Both the position numbers and the translations under genes were made by a program. Under the pieces are notes generated by a model. That model ran no database searches and was not told where the DNA came from. It saw only the letters and a program-made list of their open reading frames with translations. From contig CM057160.1 of the NCBI GenBank assembly GCA_029962745.1, forward strand, positions 102,501-166,500: DNA of 64,000 nucleotides, written 5' to 3'. The stretch is from Echinometra lucunter. Lineage: Eukaryota; Echinodermata; Echinoidea; Camarodonta; Echinometridae. Shown here in pieces: positions 35,801-43,493 of this stretch. Position 1 is the stretch's first letter, and the number at the start of each line of letters is the position of its first letter.

Positions 35801-38800
35801 CATGTAGATGCAGAATAATAAATTCTGTGTGAGAACTTACATGTATGCATTACTACGAAAAACACAGCTTCATACCAAAACTTTTTAGCAGACAAACCGG
35901 TACTGTAGATGTTATGGAGAAGACGTAATGATTACTGTCAAGCTTTTACACTTCTAAATAACTGTACAGCCTTTCCTCTTGAGCGATCAACCTTGATAGT
36001 GAAATACTTGCAAGACTTTGTTGCATGTTATCACTGTTACTTCTCAGAAAATTTTTGCAAATGTCACAAAAGTTAGTTTCAAGAACTACATGCTCACATG
36101 AAGAACATTGGTTTTTATATTGAGCAATATGTCTTCTTTTTTGCCAATTTGCAGATGAAGAAAGGAAAGTTTTCATTTTTCTCTCGGAACAAGAAGGATG
36201 GCAGCAGGCTAGATGGTTTTGGAAATGCATCTCATCATCACCATAGCGACAGCTCACCGAATGATAAACATAAACGCAAGCACGGTGATGACTGGGTAAG
36301 TATGATAATTACTAATCCGTCCAAGAAGATATTGTGTGGTGATTTAATATGCACACTTGCCAGCCAGTCTGATTTTCTATATTTCTTTTGATTTTTTCCT
36401 CAGAAAAGCTAGAAAATTGGAACAGTACGATTTTTATGTCGGAAGTAAAACAAAAATACCATCCCTCCTTTTAGCACATGAAATATGCATTTGCACAACT
36501 CTGGCATGCAACGAAACTGTTGCATCACATATATATCTAGTAGTATAATCTGAACATTTAGCACACCCAAAGCACATGACTCGCATTCACAGGATTACAC
36601 ATGCACGCCCTGTTCATATCATATGCATGCAACATACCTGCCAACTGTCCCTGTTTAATAGAGACAGTCCCTTTTGGGGGGGGGGGGGGATCTTGTAAGA
36701 GCTATTTTCACCCTTGACGACCCTGTGTCCCTACTTTTTGTAAAAATCTGCCTGTAATGTATATGAAATTCAAGAATGTCCATATTTTCAGTTTCTTAAT
36801 CATTTGTCCCTATTTTCTTGTCTTGGAGATTTGGCAGGTCTGCATGCACCATAATACAAAATGGCATAAAATTATATCATCTTGTCAATGTACCCTCTTT
36901 GCACTTGCATGCACAACCCTAAATATTGACCCTTGGCATTCAAAAAGTAACTGTGGCCTCCAGAAATGGGTTCACATGAAGTTTAATTGTCATTTTTCAT
37001 GAGTCAGAATGGCTTTATTTTAATGTCCAATTGATATAAAGTTTGTGCAAGAAAACCTGCTGTAAAGTATATTTCAGCAGAAACACCTCTACAGCATGTA
37101 CTTCCTCAGCATATCAGCAACATTCGCAGCTGTTTCATTGACAGGGCAGATATGAGAAGGGCTTGTTGTTGAAGTGTTGCAAAGCAACAGCATTCATTCA
37201 CTTCAATGTTTTCCTTATTTCTTTATAGAGGGGTGATGATGATATGGATGGGGGTCAAGATGGTCTTAGGGTGAGAGGGAGGAGAGAGATGGATGGCATG
37301 AACAGACATTCATCAGGGAGCAGTAAGGGAAAGACCAAGAGGAAAAAAGACAAGGTAACAACTTGGAAACAACATATTTGTTTAATCCATCCTTCACGTT
37401 GTTGTAGTAATAGTGTAAAAGTTGAGCTCTTAAGACCTGGAAAGTGCTTTGCAGCAGAGCATTGTATTACACAATGTAGTAAAATTTGTTTGTGAAACAA
37501 TTATAGAATACAGAAAATATTATAATACACACTGTATATTGCAAAGCAATGGAAATTCAAATGATAAAAAAAGGGAGTGAAAACGGTACTCATCATTCAC
37601 CACCAGTTTTCTGGTTAGATTATGTATTTTATGACAAAGGGTGTTTATTTTGGTTAAAGGGGGTACCCAATGCTGAAACAATGTTAGCTGATTTAAAAGA
37701 GCATGATTTTATGAGCAGAAAATCATCTGCCTAGAGTTTTCTAAAAAGTCGTGTTGCCAAGGAAACCCCCAAATGTGGTATGATTTCAGGATATTTTTGA
37801 CCCCTCAGCTGTGACCCAGTTTTAACTGGGTACCCACTTTTACGTCAAAATGACATCAAAGTGGGTACCTTGTCGCGCACTTCTAGCAAAATGCGCACAA
37901 GGTATAATACATATTGTACAGTCTAGCACGCAGCACAACTGCAATGCGCGAAGCTGGGTACCCACTTTTACGTCATACCTCATGCTCAAATTTTTTTGTC
38001 AACTCTTGACTTTTTACGAGAAAATTATCCAAAATGCATTGATTTCAATTGAAAATCATCAAATTTTTAATGTTATTCTTCTTAGAATTCTATTCTCGAT
38101 CATATATCCTAATTTTTTTTACCATTGTGTTATCACTGTAAGTAGATTGAAGAACAATGCACTTTGTTCATATCCAAGTGACTTGCAAATCCAATACAAG
38201 CAACTAGATAATGTAGGATTGATGATGATTCAGATAAGATTACATAATTTCTTGCTTTGTTCAAAATCCAGACTTATTCTAAACTCTCAAGATCTCCCCT
38301 GTGTATAAGTGGCTATTCCTTTGCCTGCTTCATTGCAACATGTATTCTGTCCTCTTGGTTGTCTTTCCCATACTTTTATCGATTCTCTTTTTACAAGGGG
38401 CAAGGATAGATTAGTTTTGAAGGTTTGCATGTTGAAACAATTAGGGTGAGTTAGATTTGTGGATAAACCATGGGGGGGGGGGGTAGTCCTGGAAAGGACT
38501 GTTGGGTATCTTTTGGTAACAGTTCTGTGAAGAACAGTTCTTAACAGAAGAGAACTCTTGCCAAAATGACCCTTTTACATGGTGTTTCGGCAAACTCTTT
38601 TTCTCTCCTTAAAGGTTTGTTCAGATATGAAAGGGGAAACCGCAGGGGTTTTTTAAGAGTATTTTTTGTGTACAAAGTGAATGGTAATGACACAACAAAG
38701 GATTGCACTTAAAATATCTTGCACTTAAAATATCTCGCACTCATTCAATTATGTGTTATAAATTGTGCTTGAAAACCCCCTCGGAAAAAACCCTGCTGTT

Positions 38801-41800
38801 TCTTTCCTCATATTTGAACTGGCCTCAAGGGGCAAGGATTCTTCAAGTGCTTGTTCTGTCATGCATCCACTACTATTAGAAAAGAAAAAATGATATGTAT
38901 ATTCTTTGACTTCGTACAAAAATCCCTTCTTTTTATTATTCTTTTCTAAATCCTTATTATGGACTTTTGTTTTTCAGAGAAGAGATGATGGGCCAAGCCA
39001 TGGACAGAACCTATTTGTGAGGGAGGATATGAAGAAGCAGATGAAATCTGAGAGGAAACTACAGGGAGAAATCCACCTTGGCAGGGAGATGGGAAATCCT
39101 CATTCCATGGAGCAGGGGAATCCCCATTTCAGGACTCAACTCTTCAAGGATAAGACCGGAAAGATACTTCATGTAAGGATGATAGGTTTACTTTCTGTCA
39201 GAGCATACCTTTTCAGCTTTTGAAAAAACAGATTGTTCATTAATCAGTGTGTTTATTGTGGCCTATATGGAATGCAAGGAGAATTTAATTTAGTGTAAAG
39301 TTGTGAATCAGTGTCATTAATTATCATCTCATTTATTGACATTTTAATCACAGGAACAAAAGAAAAAAAAACAAATCTACATTCAAGGATTGCAATCTTA
39401 ATTTTCCTCATATCTTTGTTTTCTTTGAAGAAGCAAATTTAGATTTTTTTTGTGTAACATATTAACACATTCAATGCTAAAAGGAGCTCTTGTTCAATTA
39501 TGGTTATAAGCTACTGCTGTGCATACTTTCAGAATGAAGCTTTGTTGATTTTTAAATTTGTTTTGACAGTAGAAAGCAAAATATGACATTTCTGTCGGCA
39601 TGGTGAATATACCTTTTCTGTGAAAACTACTTTTGGGAAACCATTTTTAAAAAGTTTCTATCAGTGTTCTCTTCTACACATATAACATGATAAAAAAATC
39701 AACCTAATCCTGTTTCATTAACCCTCCGCATCATGTTTTGAAATGTGTGAACATCAAAGTGACATCCTAATCACAGTGACATCACAATCAAAATACTAAC
39801 ATGATTTCTGTAGGCAATACAAATGGTATTCTGTTGGCCTTGACTGTTTGCAAATCTTTGCCATTGTATTGTCATTTTGTTCCTTTTATACATTAAAACT
39901 AAAACAGAAGTGAACTTACCATGCTCTTTTGTTTTCTGTCTCAGGTTCCTATGCCAGTGCAGTGCAACTGCACCCCTTACATCAAGAAACTGGAAAACCA
40001 AGTGGAAGCAAGCAAGGAGAGGCTCCTGCATGAAATAGACATGTCTAAAGCTCGCTTTGAGAGCAGAATGAACAACCTCGAGAAGCGCATGTCCCACCAA
40101 GCCCAGTGCATGGACCAGCTCTGCAAAGAGCGCATAGCAGCCGAGAGAGCGGATTGCATCCATCGGATAGATAGAAGAGCAAAAGAGGAGAGGAGGGCAT
40201 GGTCAGAGGAGCACGATGCTCGGACAGATGAGTTGAGGAAAGAACTGAGGCACTGGTTTGAGTCCAGGATTCAGCCTCTGCATGAACAACTTAGCAGAAC
40301 TATGGATGATGCTGCCATAGAAACTGCATCGCCCACCAGGAGAAGTCGTCCCAGGGCAGGGTTTTACAGGTTGAATGGTCGCGAGGTGATCACACATCGT
40401 AAGAGATCTAAATCAGTTGGGAATGTGAGCGATTGTGATTTGGAGGAAGAGGATGATGAGGACAGTGATGAGGAAAGTGAAGATGAGAGTGATGGTGAAG
40501 AGGAAGTGGCCTACGAGGAAACTCGTGGTAGGAAGAACAGCCATATTGAGGAGCATTCTATATCCTCAAGACAACCTAGCGAACAGTCTCCTCATCGCTA
40601 CAAGAAGACCGAGACAGCTAGAGCTAAGGACTATGCAAAGTCTGGTGCTATTCCCAAGTCAACCAGGAGTGGCAGCTTTAGACAAGCAGTTAGTGATGAA
40701 GATCGTGCCACTGGCAGCAGCAGTAATAGTGGTACTCCACTCAGTATGGTAGATGGCACTTACCGACCTCCACTCATTGCTACTCATGAACGATCTCCTG
40801 CCACCGATTCTCATCACTCTCTTCCAACTGATTTTGTCTTTCCATCTCAAGAGACAGATGATACTGAATCTTCAGAATCCTCAGAATCTGAAACTGCATC
40901 GCAACAATCGCTGGAGACAGTGTCTTACAAACCCAAATCAGTAAGTGGTGCTTCCTCATCCACAAGAGACTCTGGTCTTCACACCTTGAAGGGCTCCAGT
41001 GTGTCATCAGATCGAAGGTCGCATGGTCCTACAAGAGCAAACTTGATTGCCTATGAAGCACTTACTGTGAATGCTAGACCACCCCCTCCGTTACAAGCCC
41101 AAGTGCGTCCCCGCAATCCAGTAAGCACTCAACCCCCACCGTCAGAGTTACGCATGCAATCAAACTACACACCTCCCTTCAGCCCGCCTGTCTCGCCAAC
41201 CTCTACTGCATCTCAGCCACTGTCAACATCAACCCTTGTATCATCAGATACACAAAGGGTGGCCACACCAAGTACAGAACAACCTTCAAGTGACAACCCA
41301 TCTCCAACAGACTCGGGGAAAGCTCAAAGCACATCCTCAGGAATCTCGTCAGGGGAGGCATCATCACATCCAAACTCCTCCCCAATCAAGTATAACATCA
41401 TCAGCCCTCACAGTGGACAATCATACCAAGGTACATACAATCCTCGTTCGTCTTCAACCTGTCCAGATCTCTTTAAAGTTATCAAGTCTGAGAACAGAAA
41501 AACATCTCATGATGAGGCACCACCTCCTTACAGGAGTTCAAATGGTGTGCCATCTGACAGTAGAAATACAGTTGCCCAACCATATCTTAAAAACTTGAAC
41601 AATGAAAACAGCAACCAGTCTTCATATCGGAGTATGTTTAGTACTCAACCTGCAAGAAATGGGATTGTCGCAAATGTGAGCAATTCATATTCAAGCTCTG
41701 TACCTCAAGGAAATTCAAGTTCGTATTCAAATCCTCAGAGAATCAGCAGCGGTAGTGACGTAAGCATTGGTCCTCAGAAAGGAACCATTGGGCACCCTGC

Positions 41801-42581
41801 TGCACAAGCCAGATCAGCAGCAAGTCGTCTTGGTGTTACCCCTTCATTGAATCCTTTACGTGGTGTTCCTGTGAATCAAGGTGTATCTGGTGATACAAAC
41901 TCTACCTCTGGAAAGGGTGCCAGTCAGATACACCAGCAACAGAGAACTCAACCTCCCCAGTCTCTTCCACCAGGGTACTCTGTGGTGCAGGGAAGGAGTG
42001 GAAGCAACGGTGCTGTGTTTGCCATCAAAAGAACTAACCAATTTCCTTCAGGTACCCACAAAGAAGGAGATGGACTAGCAAATAAGAACAACAATGCTAC
42101 ACACACTTCTTTGTCGACATCAACGGGACTGCCAGGTACATTTGCTAAGAGTACTTCAAGAACGTTTAATGGCCAGGCAACAGTGGGCAATCAATACAGT
42201 GTCCCAGCCGGTGCCAGTGCAACACGTGATGGTACCTTCAGTGCTCCCCATAATAATTTCTATTTGACTAGTGGTGCAAGTAATGGCCCAAAGGGTACCT
42301 CTTCCACATTCTCCGACAGGACAAGTAGTGAAATTCATGTCAGAAATGGTACTCGCAGTACTAATCACAGAAATTCTGCTTCCAGTTCCAATAGAGATGA
42401 GACGACAAGTGGCATCAGCAACTTGAGTGATCCTTCCGTGAATGACGACAGAAGAAGTGGTTCTGTGTATGTTAGTCACAGTGCAAGTGGTGGTGTAAAT
42501 CTTTTCAGTACTGTTGAAAGGTTTAATAGAACTGCTGCTCCAGAACAGAAATTGAAATACACAAGGGAGATTATTCTTTGA
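19426..42581 (+). CDS. ANKRD6: ANKRD6/Diversin-like ankyrin-repeat scaffold protein (12 coding exons)
   Basis: Joining the 12 exons listed below gives about 1297 residues, every intron in phase 0. Residues 1-265 form eight ankyrin repeats, essentially one per exon. Residues 266-419 are basic and His/Ser-rich, ending FRTQLFKDKTGKILH. Residues 431-537 are a charged coiled coil beginning CNCTPYIKKLENQVEAS. Residues 584-611 are strongly acidic, and the rest to the stop is Ser/Thr/Pro-rich and probably disordered. Repeat order, the GFSQS motif and the CxC-P-I-KLENQ coiled-coil block match vertebrate ANKRD6 (Diversin). Diversin is a cytoplasmic scaffold that brings casein kinase I epsilon to the Axin/GSK3 complex and acts with Dishevelled in planar polarity. 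The tail is far longer than in vertebrate ANKRD6 (about 700 residues in total), and the vertebrate C-terminal coiled coil is not seen. The start ATG has A at -3 and G at +4. Family assignment is firm; cellular role is inferred from homologues. Confidence 0.9.
19854..21871 (+). mobile_element. CAGGGTTCTC hAT-like MITE, copy 2, split by a second hAT element
   Basis: Outer element of a nested pair. It begins CAGGGTTCTCAC and ends CAAGAACCATG, with the perfect 8-bp duplication TGTGTACA at 19846-19853 and 21872-21879. Removing the 1646-bp insert and one copy of its duplication leaves about 364 bp, matching copies 1 and 3. Lies in intron 1 of the ankyrin gene. Confidence 0.9.
20183..21828 (+). mobile_element. 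non-autonomous hAT-like element with eight internal tandem units
   Basis: The termini CACGGGCGTCGCTA and, on the minus strand at the right, CAGGGGCGTCGCTA are inverted repeats. The perfect 8-bp target duplication ATGGTACT lies at 20175-20182 and 21829-21836 and interrupts the outer MITE, so this insertion is the younger. The interior has a GAGA-rich stretch and eight units of 138-176 bp, each marked by CGCTGCGCTCGCT or CGCTACGCTCGCT, starting near 20454, 20621, 20796, 20965, 21103, 21241, 21417 and 21586. It is longer than the 1009-bp relative at 1899-2907 because it has more units. No transposase. Confidence 0.9.
22600..22909. mobile_element. probable palindromic MITE (GGCCAAGTAAAAAAAA ends)
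   Basis: The left end GGCCAAGTAAAAAAAA followed by TATTAGTTTCT is matched by the right end read on the minus strand (GGCCAAGCAAAAAAAA, then TATTAGTTTCT). Non-coding, about 310 bp. The target duplication is unclear. Confidence 0.55.
24314..24412 (+). CDS. ANKRD6: ANKRD6-like exon 2 (ankyrin repeat)
   Basis: 99 nt, residues 40-72, YGRTALHYAAHYGQVKAIRV to DKVDS. Acceptor tttacag, donor gtgagt. A canonical 33-residue ankyrin repeat (G-TALH-AA-G). Confidence 0.9.
24745..24920. mobile_element. pogo/Tigger-like MITE with TA duplication
   Basis: The ends CAGTGAAAACTCGGTATAAT and, on the minus strand at the right, CAGTGAAAACTCGATATAAA are inverted repeats flanked by TA (24743-24744, 24921-24922). 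This terminus resembles pogo/Tigger ends. At 176 bp it is non-autonomous. Its right end is 29 bp from the acceptor of exon 3. Confidence 0.75.
24950..25051 (+). CDS. ANKRD6: ANKRD6-like exon 3 (ankyrin repeat)
   Basis: 102 nt, residues 73-106, YGCTALHKAIAPDGHVEAVR to DGQDE. Acceptor tactttcag, donor gtaagt. The repeat is one residue longer than the usual 33. Confidence 0.9.
25528..25714 (-). mobile_element. tRNA-derived SINE, copy A (inverted)
   Basis: On the minus strand it starts GAGGTGCCATGGTCGAGTGG (tRNA box A-like), then has GGTTCGATCCCCGC (box B-like), a tail region with ATTTTATCTACATTGCTC and an A-rich 3' end (T-rich at 25528-25556 on the plus strand). The tRNA half resembles a class II (Ser/Leu-like) tRNA but is not a functional tRNA gene. 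It lies head to head with copy B. Confidence 0.75.
25715..25907 (+). mobile_element. tRNA-derived SINE, copy B
   Basis: Head-to-head with copy A: box A-like TAGAGTGGTCTGAG, box B-like GGTTCGATCCC at 25764-25774, the body GAGCAAGGCATTTTTATATC and an A-rich end at 25893-25907. Together A and B form an inverted repeat with its centre near 25714. Confidence 0.75.
25911..26892 (+). mobile_element. tRNA-derived SINE, copy C, split by a foldback-like insertion
   Basis: The head begins GAGGTGTCATGGTCGAGTGG three bases after the A-tail of copy B. The body reaches CTTTTATC at 26023-26030 and resumes after the insertion at 26801 with CTTTTATCAAATAAATG, the TGTGCACAAGTG segment and a poly-A tract of about 29 bases (26864-26892). 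Confidence 0.75.
26031..26800 (+). mobile_element. foldback-like element with arrays of a short GC-rich unit at both ends
   Basis: A 770-bp insertion inside SINE copy C. CTTTTATC is duplicated on both sides (26023-26030, 26801-26808). The left part (26041-26313) has about a dozen copies of the unit TTTGCTCCGCCGACA, some decayed. The right part (26689-26790) has about six copies in the opposite orientation (TGTCGGCGGAGCAAA). The outer ends are GGTGACACAACAT and, on the minus strand, GGTTCCATGACAT. Terminal inverted arrays of short tandem repeats are the hallmark of Foldback-type elements. No transposase is visible in the middle. Confidence 0.75.
27273..28255. other. intron 3, unassigned part
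   Basis: AT-rich intron sequence without a recognised repeat boundary, RNA gene or exon. Confidence 0.4.
28256..28622 (+). mobile_element. CAGGGTTCTC hAT-like MITE, copy 3
   Basis: 367 bp, starting CAGGGTTCTCACTAG and ending GCGAGAACCATG. Perfect 8-bp duplication AGTGGGTG at 28248-28255 and 28623-28630. Intron 3 of the ankyrin gene, 126 bp before exon 4. Confidence 0.9.
28749..28850 (+). CDS. ANKRD6: ANKRD6-like exon 4 (ankyrin repeat)
   Basis: 102 nt, residues 107-140, NGNTCVHEGAMNGFSQSLDA to HISNK. Acceptor ttctacag, donor gtaagc. The GFSQS motif matches the corresponding vertebrate ANKRD6 repeat. Confidence 0.9.
29140..29553. repeat. diverged tandem duplication in intron 4
   Basis: Segments 29140-29328 and 29339-29553 share, in order, CATTTTC.G.GGAA..TT, CAGGATAAAAT.G..CATTAAAATGT, CATTCACTCTGTGGC, TTTGAAACTAGTCCAAGTTT and CCAGGGAGTTTTCAT. 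The copies differ by indels. Confidence 0.75.
30313..30560. repeat. diverged tandem duplication in intron 4
   Basis: Two units of about 120-130 bp share TTTTATAGAGTTG.TT.CAGTAAATGAT, CTTCTACAT, GTCAATCTTT/GCCAATCTTT, CAATATAT/AAATATCT and TATTT.ATTTG.TAGG.AT.TCCACT. No other feature seen. Confidence 0.65.
30857..30955 (+). CDS. ANKRD6: ANKRD6-like exon 5 (ankyrin repeat)
   Basis: 99 nt, residues 141-173, NGQKPIHLACQKGHNQSTRI to NVKNS. Acceptor ttgattgtag, donor gtaagt. Strong match to the vertebrate HLACQNSHSQSTR repeat. Confidence 0.9.
31642..31740 (+). CDS. ANKRD6: ANKRD6-like exon 6 (ankyrin repeat)
   Basis: 99 nt, residues 174-206, AGETPLHIACLNGHITCARI to NMKNK. Acceptor ttgatgtag, donor gtatgg. 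Confidence 0.9.
31891..31990 (+). pseudogene. possible decayed copy of ankyrin exon 6
   Basis: In intron 6, 150 bp after exon 6. A tttttccatag acceptor-like run is followed by ACACCA, then AATGTCTTAATCACATG, AAGGTCATTATCAGTGCAG and AAAAATGAAAATC. These parallel exon 6 segments ACACCA, AATGGCCATATCACCTG, AAGGATTCTCATCAGTGCAG and AACATGAAAAAC in the same order. Frame and several codons are lost. Confidence 0.45.
32508..33470. mobile_element. possible hAT-like element, 963 bp
   Basis: The left end CAGGGCTCCACACTAACATT and the right end, reading CAGAGCGCGACAAACCC on the minus strand, are imperfect inverted repeats. Flanks AGGTAACA and CGGTAATA (offset by one base on the right) match at 6 of 8 positions. 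No transposase frame; the frame at 32692-32883 has no recognised domain. Intron 6. Confidence 0.45.
33819..33917 (+). CDS. ANKRD6: ANKRD6-like exon 7 (ankyrin repeat)
   Basis: 99 nt, residues 207-239, EGNTPLHIAAGLGKLKITRL to KIRNK. Acceptor tccattcag, donor gtgaga. Confidence 0.9.
34320..34412 (+). pseudogene. decayed copy of ankyrin exon 7
   Basis: In intron 7. From 34348 an ungapped 54-base alignment to exon 7 has 40 identities and reads LRITRLLVNSHCEFKICN against LKITRLLLESQCEVKIRN of exon 7. The similarity fades upstream (GGCAGC...CTGTCAACCTG against GCAGCAGGACTAGGCAAGCTG), and the donor-like gttag is weak. It is probably a dead tandem exon duplicate. Confidence 0.65.
35315..35392 (+). 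CDS. ANKRD6: ANKRD6-like exon 8 (last ankyrin repeat)
   Basis: 78 nt, residues 240-265, NNQTALDLARQNNQRDVALL to GAHR. Acceptor gtatgtag, donor gtaggc. Corresponds to the shortened last repeat of vertebrate ANKRD6 (AGQTPLETAR...). Confidence 0.9.
36155..36295 (+). CDS. ANKRD6: ANKRD6-like exon 9 (linker)
   Basis: 141 nt, residues 266-312, MKKGKFSFFSRNKKDGSRLD to HGDDW. Acceptor aatttgcag, donor gtaagt. Basic, with a HHHH run; no folded domain recognised. Confidence 0.85.
36634..36841. mobile_element. possible MITE (ACCTGCCAA ends)
   Basis: The left end ACCTGCCAACTGTCCCTGTT and the right end, reading ACCTGCCAAATCTCCAAGAC on the minus strand, are imperfect inverted repeats. Internal tgtccct repeats and a G-run at 36678-36689. 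Intron 9, non-coding. Confidence 0.4.
37229..37354 (+). CDS. ANKRD6: ANKRD6-like exon 10 (linker)
   Basis: 126 nt, residues 313-354, RGDDDMDGGQDGLRVRGRRE to KRKKDK. Acceptor ctttatag, donor gtaaca. Low-complexity charged sequence. Confidence 0.8.
37658..38138 (-). mobile_element. TTAA-flanked element, about 480-bp family, copy 3
   Basis: Reverse orientation relative to copies at 7438 and 17955. TTAA at 37654-37657; the other side has decayed to GTAA. Terminus AGGGGGTACCCAATGCTGAA. Intron 10 of the ankyrin gene. Confidence 0.75.
38978..39172 (+). CDS. ANKRD6: ANKRD6-like exon 11
   Basis: 195 nt, residues 355-419, RRDDGPSHGQNLFVREDMKK to TGKILH. Acceptor gtttttcag, donor gtaagg. The last part, QLFKDKTGKILH, matches vertebrate ANKRD6 QLYTLYRGKDGKVM immediately before its coiled coil. 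Confidence 0.9.
39945..42581 (+). CDS. ANKRD6: ANKRD6-like exon 12 (coiled coil and long Ser-rich tail, stop)
   Basis: 2637 nt including TGA, residues 420-1297. Acceptor ctgtctcag|GTTCCT; the in-frame ATG at 39921 is intronic and is not used. Starts VPMPVQCNCTPYIKKLENQV, a coiled coil to about residue 537 with LDKL/ERLSAER-like blocks matching vertebrate ANKRD6. Then an acidic run (LEEEDDEDSDEESEDESDGE) and about 690 residues rich in Ser, Thr, Pro, Asn and Gln with PPFSPPVSP-type motifs. The uninterrupted length of the frame argues for real coding. Confidence 0.9.
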   Translation, partial: VPMPVQCNCTPYIKKLENQVEASKERLLHEIDMSKARFESRMNNLEKRMSHQAQCMDQLCKERIAAERADCIHRIDRRAKEERRAWSEEHDARTDELRKELRHWFESRIQPLHEQLSRTMDDAAIETASPTRRSRPRAGFYRLNGREVITHRKRSKSVGNVSDCDLEEEDDEDSDEESEDESDGEEEVAYEETRGRKNSHIEEHSISSRQPSEQSPHRYKKTETARAKDYAKSGAIPKSTRSGSFRQAVSDEDRATGSSSNSGTPLSMVDGTYRPPLIATHERSPATDSHHSLPTDFVFPSQETDDTESSESSESETASQQSLETVSYKPKSVSGASSSTRDSGLHTLKGSSVSSDRRSHGPTRANLIAYEALTVNARPPPPLQAQVRPRNPVSTQPPPSELRMQSNYTPPFSPPVSPTSTASQPLSTSTLVSSDTQRVATPSTEQPSSDNPSPTDSGKAQSTSSGISSGEASSHPNSSPIKYNIISPHSGQSYQGTYNPRSSSTCPDLFKVIKSENRKTSHDEAPPPYRSSNGVPSDSRNTVAQPYLKNLNNENSNQSSYRSMFSTQPARNGIVANVSNSYSSSVPQGNSSSYSNPQRISSGSDVSIGPQKGTIGHPAAQARSAASRLGVTPSLNPLRGVPVNQGVSGDTNSTSGKGASQIHQQQRTQPPQSLPPGYSVVQGRSGSNGAVFAIKRTNQFPSGTHKEGDGLANKNNNATHTSLSTSTGLPGTFAKSTSRTFNGQATVGNQYSVPAGASATRDGTFSAPHNNFYLTSGASNGPKGTSSTFSDRTSSEIHVRNGTRSTNHRNSASSSNRDETTSGISNLSDPSVNDDRRSGSVYVSHSASGGVNLFSTVERFNRTAAPEQKLKYTREIIL

Positions 42582-43493
42582 TTTTGTAGGTCTAGGTAGA
42601 GATTATGTGTAGATTATATATACAAACATTTGGTCTTTCCCTTATGTGCATACAACTAATACCTTGACAGTATTCAGTCTTCTCCACCGATATGCATGTA
42701 GATGAGATTTTGACTACAGGCAATAACAGAAACTACATTCTCACCAAATTAAACAAAAGCTTTCTCTACATGTTTAAAATCTTAAAGATCTGACAAATTA
42801 TGTGGTAAAAATGTACCGGTATGCTTCTTTATATTATAAGCAGACAAAGATTATGAAATAGGGATATAATGTAGTTCCACATATTATCAAAGAGACATGA
42901 TGACTCAGTTGTAGAGTAGGTCTGTGGTTTGATGTGTAAATTGTATGTTTGCTGGATCCAAGCAATAAGATTATGGGAGTTGGACTTGATTTAATTTCTC
43001 CAAAAGATGTAATTCAGTGTAAATTAATTTATTATCTTTTCATGATGTCCAAAGAAGTTGACAATATCTTGAGGTTTAATTTAGTACTCTATAATGCTCT
43101 TTCAATTATATGAAGTCGCAGGTTTTGAATTCACAAGTTTTTGAAATTTTAAAACAAAACTGCATGGGCTGTTTTAATCTCATCCAACTAGGGTTTATGT
43201 ATTTATTGCCCTTACCTTTTTTGTATTTTGGTAGACAGGAATCTGCAGATATCACGTTCTAAAAGCTTGAACCTGTATGTTTTGGCTGGGTTATATGGAT
43301 AATGATGATGCAAAACACTTATGCACTTTTATATTTTATATTGAAAAGGTTTCCTAGAATGTGTTCAGATTCAGCAGACACCTTTATGAGAGGATATTTT
43401 GTATGGTTGCATTTGGTTTGTTTTTTTTAGTATGATCTCGTGATTTGCATTACAGTAGTAGGTGGGCTATTAAATGGTGATGTTTCAATAAGC
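42582..43493 (+). other. probable 3' UTR and downstream sequence of the ANKRD6-like gene
   Basis: AT-rich, no open frame. No AATAAA immediately after the stop. AATAAA hexamers occur further on near 44127, 44940 and 45160 but may be coincidental, so the poly(A) site cannot be placed. Confidence 0.4.

Noticed and set aside
39921..39944. ATG at 39921 as the start of an 886-residue protein
   Set aside because: It lies in the polypyrimidine and acceptor region of the intron; the acceptor at 39944 joins the frame to exon 11, and the homology starts after the acceptor.
40203..42479. Many short frames on both strands inside the long exon 12
   Set aside because: They are shadows of the single long coding frame, which alone has homology and splice support.
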